Shown here piece by piece: positions 25,201 through 36,619 of a stretch of DNA of 64,000 nucleotides (position 1 is its first letter; each line of letters begins with the position of its first letter). Origin of the DNA: Aquanectria penicillioides (lineage: Eukaryota; Ascomycota; Sordariomycetes; Hypocreales; Nectriaceae); contig PYIU01000004.1 in the NCBI GenBank assembly GCA_003415625.1, forward strand, positions 3,038,001 through 3,102,000, in the 5' to 3' direction. The position numbers and the translations under genes were made by a program. The notes under the pieces were generated by a model that was not told the DNA's origin, ran no database searches, and was given only the letters and a program-made list of their open reading frames with translations.

Positions 25201-26063
25201 GGGTGCCGATTCGAGCAGTGAAAGCGACGGTGGAGAGTCATCGGATGGCTATGAACCAACCGAAGCAGGTGTTGAACTTCCCAACGGGCAATCCCCTGAA
25301 AAGTCGGCCACCAGCGAACCCGGTTCTCCCGCCGAAGAGGTGGTTTTAGAAACTAGCGATACTGATCTGCAGGGTGTTTCCGCAACCTCACCTGTTACTC
25401 GGCCGATTTCAGCGGCTGATGTAGACTCGGAGTCGGTTTCTGAGTCTGAGAGAGAAGTAGACAAACTCGGCAACTCTTCATCAACATATACCTGACAAGA
25501 AGATAGGTCGAGCAAGCAGTGGAGCCCTCGGACTCTGGTGCCCCCAAGTCCACGTTTGTGCCCTATGAAACACCCCTTCACTACTTTCGTTCATATCGAT
25601 TCCACCCCGAGTTCAAGGATTCGATTGCTGGGGGACTTCGTTCGTTAACCTACAGCAATAAGATCGATGTCAAGAGGGAAGTATGCCCAGATGAACTCAT
25701 CGGTGGTGTTTGCCCTAGAGGAAACCAGTGCGAGTTCCAGCATTTTGAAAACATGAAAGCCCCGGGTACGTGCACCCTGGTTCACAGTTCCGGAGGAACA
25801 ACGCGACATGATACCCAGCGAGGGGGACGCTAACATGCTACACGGTAACAGATGATCAGATCCTTCTTCAGCTTGGCGCCTATGGTAACTACGAAGGAAA
25901 CCAGAAGCAACAGTATATCACAGGTCTCCGAGACTTGCTGACGGACTTCCGCAATCGCAAGATTAAGGACTTCCAAGCCATCAGCGAGGGAATTATCGAG
26001 TATCGAACCAAGTTTCATGGTGACAAGACGAAGATCCTCCCCCTGGGCAACGTTGTCATCTGA
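22265..26063 (+). CDS. Red1/ZFC3H1-type zinc-finger protein
   Basis: Likely scaffold of a nuclear RNA surveillance complex of the MTREC/PAXT kind, which hands RNAs to the exosome helicase. Exons are 22265-25456, 25507-25765 and 25852-26063, giving 1220 residues. Intron 1 (50 nt) starts GTAGAC and ends with CTGAC then GATAG. Intron 2 (86 nt) starts GTACGT. Both joins keep phase (SERE-VEQA and KAP-DDQ). Most of the protein is disordered: a Tyr/Gly/Pro-rich start, acidic and Ser/Pro regions, a Lys-rich helix, and a coiled coil near EQMRQLKHLQSAVARIEQEI. The diagnostic part is C-terminal: FVPYETPLHYFRSYRFHP, then a zf-C3H1 finger C1124-x8-C1133-x5-C1139-x3-H1143 (CPDELIGGVC...CEFQHF). Low similarity outside the finger makes the exact orthologue uncertain. 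Confidence 0.85.
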
Positions 26064-27062
26064 CCGTTCCCGGAGCGATCCCTAGTCTTGGTCACAGCCT
26101 CCGTTCCCACCCCTTCCCCTTCGTAAACTTAGCTTGCCCTATGACTTGTATGATTCAATCCATCTAGAGCCATTGCACATATCCGGCCATCTGATGGTAA
26201 TTGGGTTTGTCGCGCGGTCTGCGAAGCATAGCGGCTTCATTTTGATCGTTTATCTAGCATTTGCCGACCCTATTTTCCTCACATACGATACCCTCATATT
26301 TCATCATTTTCTCGGCGCTATTATTTGCATTCTTGCAGTAGCCGGGTGGGAGTGAATGGGAGTTACATGGTTGAAGCCTTGGTGGTGGCGCATAAAAACA
26401 AAACAAACAAAAAAAAATCAAGAAAGATAAGAAAAAATGAGCGAGGAGAAGAGGTGCCATGTTACTTCGAAAAGCACAACCAACAGGTCAGTTGACGGAG
26501 TCGCTTGCCTGTACGCAACGAACCTCATGGTTCCGGTAGCAACTTGTTGTAAGAGATAGATAGGTGTACAAATATACTTGATCTGGTTCCAAACACTTTT
26601 ATGTTTCAGTTTCAATTCTGCCTGAGTGCTAAGAGTGGTTTACCTGGTGCTTGCTGGTAGTCTGAAAAACAAAGCGAGTTCAAGCTGGAGCCACCAGAGT
26701 ACGCACGAAAATGGCAAATATGCTTATTTATATTCACTTTTTTTCTTTTTTGGGTAAAACATGTCAAACTGAATATATGCAGGCCTGTTTATATTCATTA
26801 TACCAATCTTATGATATGTTTAGTTAAGTCCATTGAAGCGCCATTGTTCCTTCCAGGTATATCCTTCACTAGGGCTTCCATGGTATCCTATCCTAGTTTG
26901 CGTCCCGTTTTCTTCTTCTTTTTTTATAGGTTTATCTTGTCTGTCAATTTCGATTTTTTTTTTCTTATTTTGAATTTCCTGATCTATTTTTCTAAAGAAG
27001 CAAATCAGACGCATCGTTCTTCAGTTTCCAACCCTCAGCGGGTGTGGCGTTTTTAGCATCAT
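26064..27062. other. Intergenic, AT-rich, convergent 3' ends
   Basis: About 1 kb with T/A-rich stretches (near 26390-26440, 26740-26760 and 26910-26970) between the zinc-finger gene (+) and the RTA1-like gene (-). No coding region is supported. Confidence 0.6.
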
Positions 27063-28221
27063 CTAGCTGTCGCTAAAGCTCTCAGTCTTGTTAGACTTGC
27101 CCTTGCGGCCACGGAAGCACCACATGCCCTTGAGACCACCGTCCTCCATCTCAAGCAGAGGCTTCATGCAGAAGCCGGGGTGGAAGATGTTGAGCGACCA
27201 GACGGCAACGACGACGAGGACGCCCTCGAAGCCAATGAACATGCCCTGGTCGCCCATGACGGGGCCGGACCAGCCTTCGGAAAGCTCGGCCACACGGAAA
27301 GCGCTGCGCCAGAGGATCAAGAAGGCAGCCAGAGAGAGCGCACCCAGGAACAGCTTGAATCGGAGCGAGTTGCGGACAGCAGCCACTTCGGGTCGCTGGT
27401 CGAGGGCCGATTCGCCAAGGGCGCGGTGTCGACGGACGGTGCGAAGAGCAAAGTCGAGCGAGCAGATGATGAAGATGAAGATGGTAGCGACCTGAAAGGA
27501 CAGGCCGGCAATCATGATGTTGGAGCCGAGGTCGGGCGAATTGCGGTTGTGGGAGGCGACAGAGGCCATGCCGCCACCGAGAGCCTGCAGGATTAGAGAG
27601 ATGACATCGCAGGGGATGAACTAGACGTCATGGTGTCAGCATAACTTCGAGGTGGGTAGGTGGCAGTGCAGTTCGTCAGAACCATATAACGACTGTGTAA
27701 CTGTCTAGAGGGGGGGTGCGCATATGTTTCTCTATAGGGATGTAGGTGCAACTCACGATTCGAGTGTAGTACTCAGGGGACAACCTCGAGTTCTCGGGTC
27801 CAAAAGCCGTCACGATTCGACGCAGACACAGGTAAATACCGGCAGCCATGAAAGCAGGACCGATTGTCAAGCAGCAAATCTGGATCAAGAAGCCATTCTC
27901 ACTCCAAGGGTTGTTGGAGCTCAGGATACGACCAGCATAGCCGAGAACCTCACAGATAAGACCCAAGATCAGGGCCACGTTGAAGGCTGTGCCGGTGCGG
28001 GTGAGAATCCAAGTGACAATGTACCCGACCAACGAGGCGGCGTAGACGGCTAGGAACGCAGCATTAGGGGCGAGGTCGACGCGGTACTCGTAAAAGCTGC
28101 GAACATTGTCACAAATTGTGTGGTTGTTCGGATGGTTGAAGCAGAAGCGGGTCGGACCGCCGTTGTTGACCCAGGTGGCGTTGCTGAAGTCGGGATAATC
28201 GCCCTGGACTTCAAGGACCAT
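27063..28221 (-). CDS. RTA1-like seven-transmembrane protein
   Basis: Member of the fungal RTA1 / lipid-translocating exporter family (relatives of yeast RTA1, RSB1 and RTM1), linked to lipid export and resistance to membrane-active compounds. Exons are 28221-27757 and 27620-27063, giving 340 residues. The 136-nt intron starts GTGAGT and ends GTCTAG, joining YYTRI to FIPCDVIS. Family hallmarks seen are YxPNAAFLAVYAAS at the first helix, GLICEVLGYAGRILSS, and FIPCDVISLILQALGGG. Seven hydrophobic segments can be traced, and the N-terminus carries several NxT/S sites (NATW, NHT). The tail is basic and short. An ER or plasma-membrane location is expected. A TF or cluster partner is not adjacent. 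Confidence 0.9.
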
Positions 28222-28986
28222 GGCTGCGGCTTTAATTCTTAGCGAAGGGGGTTATCGAGAAGTGATTTGATCGTTGACCCTGGTGACGGGTAACTGTTGA
28301 CGTGTAGGTGGTGTCGTGTAACGAGGCTTAGCGTTTCACTCGCTTCTCTCTCCGTGGATGTCAGTCAGCACGAAAGGGAGCAAGTAATAGCAAGCAACAC
28401 CCCGGATGTACGGGAACACGATGAACAGGGTGAACGCAAAGAAATGACGAAGAGATTCTGGGACTTGCACAATGACAAAGGCAAAAGAGGTGGGATGGAT
28501 GGAGTGAGTAGGGAACGGAGAATACAAGTATTGTCCCAAAGGCCGGGTGTGGGCATGCACAACGGTTTAAACAGTCACGGCCGAAACGCCACAGAAAGAC
28601 CAACAGAGGCTCCAATATTCCTTCGTCCTTCTGCAATGCCGCCCGCGCATCAATTGCCCCGGGAGTCGGAGTCGGGGATTCAAATCAGCCCCCTGGCTCC
28701 GGTCCAGCATCCGCCCTGGAGCCCACAGGAGAAGATCCAGGCCCCCCAGGGCGACGGGGACGCGGGAGCGGGTTGCGCTGCGCCGAGCTGACCCGCTTTG
28801 CAATGAGGAGCTAAAGCTGTCAGCTTGTTGCGCTAGGGAGTCAGTGGGTGGAGGAGCGAGATTTGTGGGATCGGACAGGACCCATAGGCCTTGGTGCTGT
28901 TTGTGAATGATTAGCTGCTGGCTGGTGTCATGGTACGATGCCTGTGAGGCTGTGATTTGTATCGTCCACGGCCAACACGAACAGAG

Positions 28987-28988
<2 letters not shown>

Positions 28989-29030
<42 letters not shown>
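28989..29030. repeat. (GT)21 microsatellite
   Basis: Twenty-one uninterrupted GT units, followed at about 29038-29062 by tandem copies of the heptamer GCTGTGT. Open frames across this stretch only translate the repeat (Cys-Val or His-Thr). Confidence 0.97.
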
Positions 29031-29031
<1 letters not shown>

Positions 29032-29616
29032 GTGCTCTGTGCTGTGTGCTGTGTGCTGTGTGCTCAAAGCTCTGTGCTTGTTCCCTTGGCCGCCTTGATG
29101 ATGACCGTCGGCCACACCGCAGAGGTTCCTGAATTTGGATGGCTCGCTGCGCATCCCACGCAGAAGGCGTCACCAGACTGCCAGATAGAGATCGTTTCGC
29201 ACGTGAGGTACAATGGAACACCCGTTGCGTAGGATCAGGGCTGTTGGAAGTGAGACCCACGACCTGTCTCCAGTCCAGTCGCTGGCATTTCCTCCCCTAC
29301 CCTCCCTCATCTGCCCGATTCAGGCGTCCAACAGCCGGATTGAACAATCATCGCGGGCTATTGGACTCACCGTAGTTTGCAGGCGAGAGTGCGCCAACGT
29401 CAATGCCCTTGTCGTGTTCAAGAGGGTTGAAAAGAAAGAATCCCAACCCTTGTCTGGTGCATGTGTGTGCGTGTGCGTGTATCAAGTCGACGTCAAAACT
29501 GAATGAGATAAACCCATAGAGACCCCGGCCTTCTCCTGCAGATGAGATTGATTAGCGAGCGGCGCGAGCCTCACCCAACCGGACGAGCAAGTCTCAAGGG
29601 AATAACCAGAAGTCTC

Positions 29617-29636
29617 AAAAAAAAAAAAAAAAAAAA
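29617..29636. repeat. Poly-A tract (20 A)
   Basis: Homopolymer of 20 A in the gene-poor region. There is no adjacent retroposon body or target-site duplication that I can see. Confidence 0.9.
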
Positions 29637-30423
29637 CACTGCTGTTACATTCCGCTCCACGAAGATGACAGGCCACGGCGTTTGTCCGACGGAGGAAATT
29701 CCGAACTCCGTGTGAGCTAGCGCCAGGCTCTCTGCTTCTCTCTTTCTCTCTCTCTTTCTCTCACCCTCTTCACTGGGCGCCCGTGTATGCACATTGAGGC
29801 TACGAATCCAAGACAAAGGGACGGACACGGACTAACCCGACAGACACGGAGTACGGAATACGGAAAACGAAATACGGCAATGGCAATGGTGTGCAAATGG
29901 CTCCGGCCTCACTTCACCGCGCGTCAACCCATGCACGCACGACCCGAGCAGGTTTGATTGGAGATGAAGAACGCCAGCCATGCAGCAATAGGATTCTTGT
30001 TTTATTTTGTTGAATCTCCCATTTGCTGCCCGCTGGGGTTGCTTGTGTAGAGACCGAAGTGGTAAGACGTACGACGAGAACCATCCGGTGCCGTTCTGAA
30101 CTTCTGTCGTCCTGTTTTGGCGCCAACCGACCACTCACCCAGTCGCCCACTCACAACACCCAGCAACCACTAGTCCACTACTGTACGCCTAGCAGGGGTC
30201 AATGGGCAGGCTCGGGTATAACTAACTCACACACGTTGTACATAGCTCTACAGCGCTGTATTCGTAGGGCTGGGCCTGGAAACACAGTGGAAGCTGGGTG
30301 GTACCACCGTGGCAGGGCTGTGTCAAGTCGGGATTTTCCCTGTATCTTGAACCTCGCAATTGCCCCACACTCACATCCTGTGTCATCCATGAAACCGAAA
30401 CAAGTGATCGTGGGGGGGGAGGA

Positions 30424-30499
30424 ATGAATGCTATTTGGCCAAGATATAGAGGATTATTACCACAATTAATCCTTGGGGTAATATACGGATAGCATTCAT
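30424..30499. repeat. 76-bp inverted-repeat element (MITE-like?)
   Basis: Perfect 11-bp terminal arms ATGAATGCTAT (30424-30434) and ATAGCATTCAT (30489-30499), with inner 7-bp arms TATTACC (30455-30461) and GGTAATA (30477-30483). It is AT-richer than its flanks. It could be a miniature transposon relic or a hairpin with a regulatory role; no clear target-site duplication is seen. Confidence 0.45.
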
Positions 30500-31329
30500 G
30501 GTTTGCGTTGCCCCCTTAATCCCTATCCAAATATCTACTCTTTTTCCTTTAATCTCTATTCCACTCTTGATCCTTTTTCCTCTCTCTAACCGCTCGCAAG
30601 GCAGAAACCATCTCCGCAACTAGGCCGACGAAAATGAATAAAATAATCCCGTCGGCTATAAACGCCACCAGACATGGGCTACGTAAGTCTGGTATTTTAG
30701 GCAACAAGATGAATGTTTGCAATACGAGACATGAAAACCCGAAAAACCAGGGCAGACTTCTCCATTCCTGGCATCCACTCACCGCAATGTCCCTGTGAAC
30801 TCGAGCATCAATCGATTGCTGTTTACTGCAAACGTGGCTATCGAGGCGCAGCCATTGCAGCAAACAATCAAGGTGCTGTGCCGCCGTGCCGCCAAAGGAT
30901 GGACATGAACCACCTCCATTCACTACGCCGCGATGCGTTCACGCTCCAACCATGGCAAGGCATAATCTATCATCTCCCCGGCAATTCAATTCCCGGCCCA
31001 AAGGCAGGAAGGGCAGATTAATCGCCTGCTAGGAGGGGGAGGGGCGGATTCTACGAGCCATGCATCAGCTGTCGCATTTGCCCCAGAGGCTGGTCCGCCT
31101 TGCATCTAGAAGGATGAAATAGAGCGGAGCTAGCAGAGCTTCCCCCGAAGGATTGCATCAACAAGGGTATATTCGTAAGAGGGAGAGAGAAAAAAAAACA
31201 GAGAGGCGGTCTTAGATTTCCAAAATTCCAATAATATCGAATCAGGCAATCTACTAATTGGTAGCCCGCGGGGGAGAGGAAGAAGGGGGGCTTATTACTT
31301 GACGGATCAATGCCGAAAATGGTTCTCCT

Positions 31330-31836
31330 CAAGGCCCACCAAGTGGTCAAGATGCCTCTCTAAAGCCACTTGGGTGACAAGGAGCCCGCCTCTTTCAACT
31401 CTCCCAGCCTCTGGGCTCCGTATCTCAAGTCAGGCCAGGCGCTCTTGGTAGGCAGTGCTCATATGTAGCTTGCCTCCATTCAACCTCGTGAGGCGGTTCC
31501 GAAAAGCCATGAATTCATCCTACCCCAATACTTGGGCTAGGTCGCTTCTTTTTCAAGGCGAAGCGTAAGACTTTCTACCTCTAGCGCTTTTCGACGAGGT
31601 TCGCTCAGTTGTCTTTGGCTGTCGTGCGCCCTTAACTTGATCTTAGTGTTTCGGTTCATGGCCGGGTGAGGGATCTACAGTACACGGTTCAACTCTAGCG
31701 TCTCCTGGAAACCTTTCTTCAGCCTTTCCCGCTTCAAAGTATTCCCACCATTGAGTCTCTCTCTCCATCTCTCTCCACGCGATACTTGACCCCTATTCCC
31801 GATTCACGATCCGGTCGAACAAGCAACTTTGAACAG
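31330..31836 (-). pseudogene. Possible decayed coding frame
   Basis: One minus-strand frame reads protein-like blocks (for example WWEYFEAGKAEERFPGD, then FRNRLTRLNGGKLHMSTAYQ, then HLDHLVGLEEN) broken by about five stop codons. Several of those stops could arise from Gln or Arg codons by C-to-T change, as RIP would cause. The number of stops is not far below chance for this length, so the call is weak. I recognise no family. Confidence 0.2.
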
Positions 31837-33183
31837 CAAAGGACGGAGAATAATATTATAAAAAAAAGTTGGTAAAATGTTGTAATGGCGAAGGGTATCT
31901 CCTACAGTCTAGCCAGAGAGAGCAAAGGATCTCTCTGTGACCGGAGAAGAATCTGACCATGTTACCTTGCTGGGGCTCCTCTGCCCCCCAATGCTGGAGT
32001 AACTTCTTAGGAACCGCTCCAATACTCCTTTATGTCATCAGATAGAGTTTGTACCATGACCAGCCTCTCTGGGTAGTGGAACTGCCCAGCGATGAATTCT
32101 ATGGTGATGTGTCAAGCCATCGTGTATTTCTCACAGACAACTTCCAAGACTACCACCGAAATGTCCATTAATTTTATAGTGAGTCATCAGATAAAAGCAT
32201 GGTTTCTGGTAAAGATTGCAAACATCGACACGATGCAGAGCACCATATGCCAAGTTATTCGGGTATGGAGTCAAGACAAGAACACAAGATTACTATCCTC
32301 CTTCATTGCGTCTACGCTAATGTGAAACAAAGAAACGCATCTTTCGATTCCAGAAGCCATTATCAAACCGCGCTCATGTATTATTAACCTTATTTAACTA
32401 AATTTCTTTCTCCTTAAAAAAAAAAAGATAAAGTGAAGGAGCATAGCCATGGAACCGCAGCTGCACTTAAATTCTATTTCTGTATTTTCTCACCCTACAC
32501 CACCCCAAAGCTTTGTGTTCTAGCACAACTCCTTATACTTCAACCATGTACAACACCTTTTGAATTTCATTTAATTGACTTACCAGCGCAATAAAAACTC
32601 AAAGGAACTACGGGGAATGGAACCCCAAGGTAACCGAAATACATCCGCGTCGAGGTCCGCCTTTGAGCTCAACCTTTCTGTTACATCGCACAGTAAACTC
32701 GACTCCGTAATATTGAGGAAAACAATGAGCTCCAATATGCCAGTTTTGTTGGATAAGCCGGCTGTGAGATCACGGTCCAGAAGAAGAAACAAGCAATCGG
32801 TGACCCCGGAGGTTCCGGACTGTGGCGACTGCTCCAGAAATGTCGTTGGTTTAGGGTTCTTGAATGGGACCATGACCATGCACGAGTAAACTTTGACGCA
32901 CATTGTTTTCCGACCTAGAGCTAAATGCCGATCTTCTTGGCGTCCGTGTCACTTAGATTCCGGGTAGACTCCACAGACACAAAGGCAGATTTGATTTGAC
33001 GTGACTTGCACATCTTTGGGCTTGAAGTTCAAGAAATATCCATATCTAAGGAATATATTCACGTCTCCAGAGGCTTCGACTGGCATCAGACGAATTCCTG
33101 TCTCCACGTGCGTACATGTATGTATTGATCAGTTGATCCCTATGCTTTTATCCAAATTCGTCTCTTCTTTCGTATCAGGCTTG

Positions 33184-35373
33184 CTACCTCTTCTTCTTTT
33201 TCTGAGATACTGGCGAGCTTGGGCGCGACCACGCTTCGTCTCCAAGACTCACGCCGCCACCCGTACCGCTCTTGGTCACCACGCCCCCAATAGCTCGGCT
33301 TGCTCCTATGCTGATTCCTCGTCCCTCACGCATGCTGTCGATGCTGATATTGCTCCCTACACTGCTGCGACGCAACCCACTCCCACGAAGCCTCGTTGCT
33401 GTGGGCGACTCACAGCTATCAGTTCCTCCGTCCCCCGACTCATTTTCTGATAGCCGGCTCGTTCGGAGCACATCTGGCGAAACTGGGTGAGCGTCTTCGT
33501 CCTCGACTGTAGCCAGGTTGGCTCTCATACGCGTGGTGTTTTTGGGGGAAGGGATCGCGGTTGCAACTTCACGTGCACGATGTGGTGTAGGAGGACTACC
33601 ATTAAGACCCTCACTCGCTGCCAGTGTTACTGAGGACTCGCTTTCGCTCCCTCTTTGAGAATACCCATATGGGTACCCGGATCCGATAAGGCTCTCTTGT
33701 CTGCTGATGTAATATTTATCGTACTCTTCCTTTGAGTGTTCCGCATCTGTGAAACTTCCCAATGCATCGAAGACGTGTTGGAAGACTTGTGAATCGACAT
33801 CTCTGGCCCAGAGAAAATCGAGATGCTCGTAGTGCGGAATCTCAGTAGCGACTGTCTGCGGAGGTAGTTCCCTGAGCATGGCCTTGATGTCGACAAGGGA
33901 GTCACTGCCGCCATAAACTAGGACAATGGGAGTCTTAATGTTTCGGGTGGGGTATTTGGCGACCTTGGAGTATCTGTTGGTGGTGCTGACGCTCATGGGC
34001 TGGTGGACATCGTCATCGTACATCTGGAAGCATTTGTTTCGGATGATTTGGAACCAGTGAACCACACTCTTGGTGCTTGTGAATGAGTATAAGTGAGGAT
34101 ATGCGGCCAATTTCTGACTGGCAGAGATGTTCTTTGTTTGCCAGTTGAACAAAAATGAGAGACCCATATCGATAAGTCGACTAAAGATCGGCGGGTAGAG
34201 AAGGGTCTCCCACATCGTGGCGGAGCTCAAGATGGAGCGTCGACCAAATAGCAAGAACAAAACTTGGGGTGAGGCCTTGACCAAGGAGTCGACGATTCCG
34301 TTAGAAAGCCCTGCTGGAGCCATGGCCGGGGCAAGAGCGATGAAAACATTGACTTGGGTGTTGAGTTTGGGGTGAATAGCAAGTGTAGCAAAGGCCTGAG
34401 CAGTGCCTTGGGAGAAGCCGATATAGGACAGACTCGCTTGCTGAGTGGTGTCAAGAATGTATTCGATGCTGTTTGGAATGTCGTGAAATGCAAATTCGTC
34501 AATAGAAAAGTCCCAGAATTTGACCGATGTCGGCGAGCAGTTGATGGACTTTTTCGAATACTTGTTTCCGCGATTGTTGCCAAACTGGGCAGTGTCAGCG
34601 AAGTCCGTGCATAGGCACAACATAGTTCTTAGGCCCAACTTACCCAGACGTCAAATCCTCTCTCAACCAGCTCAAAAGGAAGACATCTTTGTTCATCGGT
34701 GAGAGACACCCAAACCTCAGAGTTCATCAAAAGGCCATGGTGCAGATACGCGACCCTCTTCCTGAGGCTCGTGGATCCAGCGTTGACCTTCTGGCCCTCT
34801 TCGCCTTTTCTCCATTGTAGCCGATGAAGACCTAGGAGGTATCCGTCTTTTGTTTGAACAACATGTTCTTCCGCCTCGTAACCCCAGATGCGGCACAATT
34901 CGACAAAGTCTGGAGCATCTCGTATCGAATTGGATATAGCTAAGGGAAAGGCGTCAACAAAGGCGACAAGGCGACAAGGCGGGGGGGGACTGACATTTTT
35001 TCCGACCCTCAGCCCGTTTCTGAGCAGGCGTCGAAAATCGGTTAAATATACGTCGCGAAGCTCGATAGAAGAGCTGAACAAGGAACGGTGCTGGTAATCC
35101 CGGAGTCAGCTCAGGCCATCCTCTTGACCGCCAAACGAGATTCCCCCTTTAACTTACGTAGGGCCAGCGTCAGGATGCGAATAATGACTTCCAGGCCAAC
35201 GAGCAGGAAAGACCCCACGAGCGCGACGTACTCGGTACTGCGCCAGCCATTGGGTCAGCGATGGGATTCGGTGCAAGGGCGTGCGCACTGCGTGGGACAT
35301 TGCGGCATTGCGACATTGTGCTTGGGGGGGGCTAAACTCACGGACGCAGCCTCCCGAGAAATGGAACGGGCAT
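33184..35373 (-). CDS. Membrane-anchored steryl ester / triacylglycerol lipase (Tgl1/Yeh-like)
   Basis: Alpha/beta hydrolase of the acid-lipase family, expected to hydrolyse sterol esters or triacylglycerol at lipid droplets or plasma membrane. Five exons (35373-35342, 35237-35158, 35090-34995, 34939-34644 and 34584-33184) give 634 residues, and every join keeps phase. The first exon is only 32 nt (MPVPFLGRLR). A transmembrane anchor EYVALVGSFLLVGLEVII follows. Next come the AB-hydrolase-lipase segment (IRDAPDFVELCRIWGYEAEEH, YLLGLHRLQW), the oxyanion region HHGLLMNSEVWV, and nucleophile GFSQG (Ser226). The acid is in GGSDSLVD and the His in HYEHLDFLW. After residue 440 the tail is Ser/Thr-rich and disordered, longer than in yeast Tgl1, and may carry phosphorylation sites. 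The head of the gene faces COA5 across 789 bp. Confidence 0.92.
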
Positions 35374-36162
35374 GGTGACGGGATCGCGAGGGAATCTCTA
35401 GGCAGGTCAAGATGAGAAAACTGCCGAGACGGCGCTGCGGCCGGTCATGAAGGGCACGAGGGCCGGGAGAGATGCCAGAAGCAGGTTTTTGGCCCAGAGA
35501 GTGCGGCGAGGGATGGTTGGGGATGCTGTAGCTTGGGGGGCAAGGTGATGTCACATGCAATTCGTTGGCACCATTACCATTGCAAAACCATGACCTCAGT
35601 GGGTTTAGGCGCGATGGGGCCCAATCCAAGGGGACGGATATGGACTACTCCAGGTTGCTTCCTGCAATACGACCGTATATCCGGAAACGGACATGGACTC
35701 GAACACGTGTGTGAGCAGGATCAGAATGCAATAGCTGCTTGGAAGCAGAGAGATACGGCTGGCATTGCTCCCAACGTTTTTCTTCTTCTTCTTCTGTTGT
35801 ATGTACGAGACGGTCAGCCAGCTCACTGTGCATTTTTCGTGCAGTGCATGCACCATTGATGATACATGCACACATGAAAACCCCCATGTGGCGCATGGAC
35901 TCTCTCTGCGTGGGTGTGTGCCGGCTACTGCAGGTGCTCCTGCCCACCCAGATTTGCCGCGTTCCCAAAAAGGATGAACCCCACCAGGCAAGTGGCTGGA
36001 GCATTGTGTGGCTCGCCCCTCCGTTCCGGCGCCACACTGCAGCCAACGGGCCAGCCAATCACATGTCGCCCGCATCAGCATCACTCGAAGCCTCGCCGCC
36101 AGGCTTTTTGATCCGGTCCATCACCTGAGCTGTGCTCACTTTGACGAACCAGCCCGCCCAAG
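35374..36162. promoter_or_regulatory. Divergent promoter region, lipase and COA5
   Basis: 789 bp between two divergent starts. A TTC trinucleotide run lies at about 35779-35795. Frames here are short and overlapping. Confidence 0.5.
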
Positions 36163-36619
36163 ATGCCCAGCTCGTGTAAAGAACTGCGTAAGTTCGAGAC
36201 CCGGATATTCAATTGCGAAGCTAATATTTGGTGTCATTTTAGGCGATGCTCTCGCGCAGTGCCTCCAAGAATCCGACTGCGTCATGGTCGACCGCAACCG
36301 AGCCGCCGACTGCCTCCGCGAGCCCCTCGTCGATAACCTCCCCCTCAAGTGCCGCCAGCTGAAGAAGGGCCTTGGAGACTGCAAGCGCGGAATGGTGGAC
36401 ATGCGTAAGCGATTTCGAGGCAACATGCCCGTGCAGTATCGTGCCATCCAGGAGGCAGACGCCGGGAAGGGTTACCAGTTGTACGCTGGCAAGCCGGCGT
36501 TTGCGGGAGCCGTCAAGGAGACGGACGGCAACGAACCCATCCCGAAGGATTGGCGCGAGGTGGAGAACGAGCAATACCGGTTGGAGCAACAGAGGCTGCA
36601 ACAGCAAGAGAAGAAGTAA
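36163..36619 (+). CDS. PET191: Cytochrome c oxidase assembly factor PET191/COA5
   Basis: Small intermembrane-space protein needed for assembly of respiratory complex IV. Exon 1 is 36163-36187 (25 nt) and exon 2 is 36243-36619, giving 133 residues. The 55-nt intron starts GTAAGT and ends TTTTAG, and the join restores CKELRDALAQC. Cysteines form CX9C (C5-C15), CX10C (DCVMVDRNRAADC) and a further CX9C (KCRQLKKGLGDC), the expected pattern for this family of oxidatively folded proteins. The motif KRGMVDMRKRFRGNMP is also characteristic. The C-terminal Gln/Glu/Lys-rich extension (EQQRLQQQEKK) is longer than in yeast. Confidence 0.95.

Larger units (their letters stand above)
28222..33183. other. 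Gene-poor 5-kb region
   Basis: Largest gap in the window. It contains the (GT)21 microsatellite, a 20-A run, a CT-rich tract at about 29732-29762, a 76-bp inverted-repeat element and a possible decayed frame (listed separately). Composition turns more AT-rich after about 31850. Frames such as 30549-30923 (-), 124 codons with two hydrophobic stretches, and 32575-32889 (+), 104 codons, show no known family, and I do not call them genes. Confidence 0.6.

Noticed and set aside
28567..29260. Long frames on both strands across the microsatellite
   Set aside because: They only translate the GT/AC repeat and simple flanks, with no domain and no plausible splicing.
30549..30923. 124-codon minus-strand frame with two hydrophobic stretches
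   Set aside because: No family, no conserved-looking motif, and it sits in decayed-looking sequence; too weak to call.
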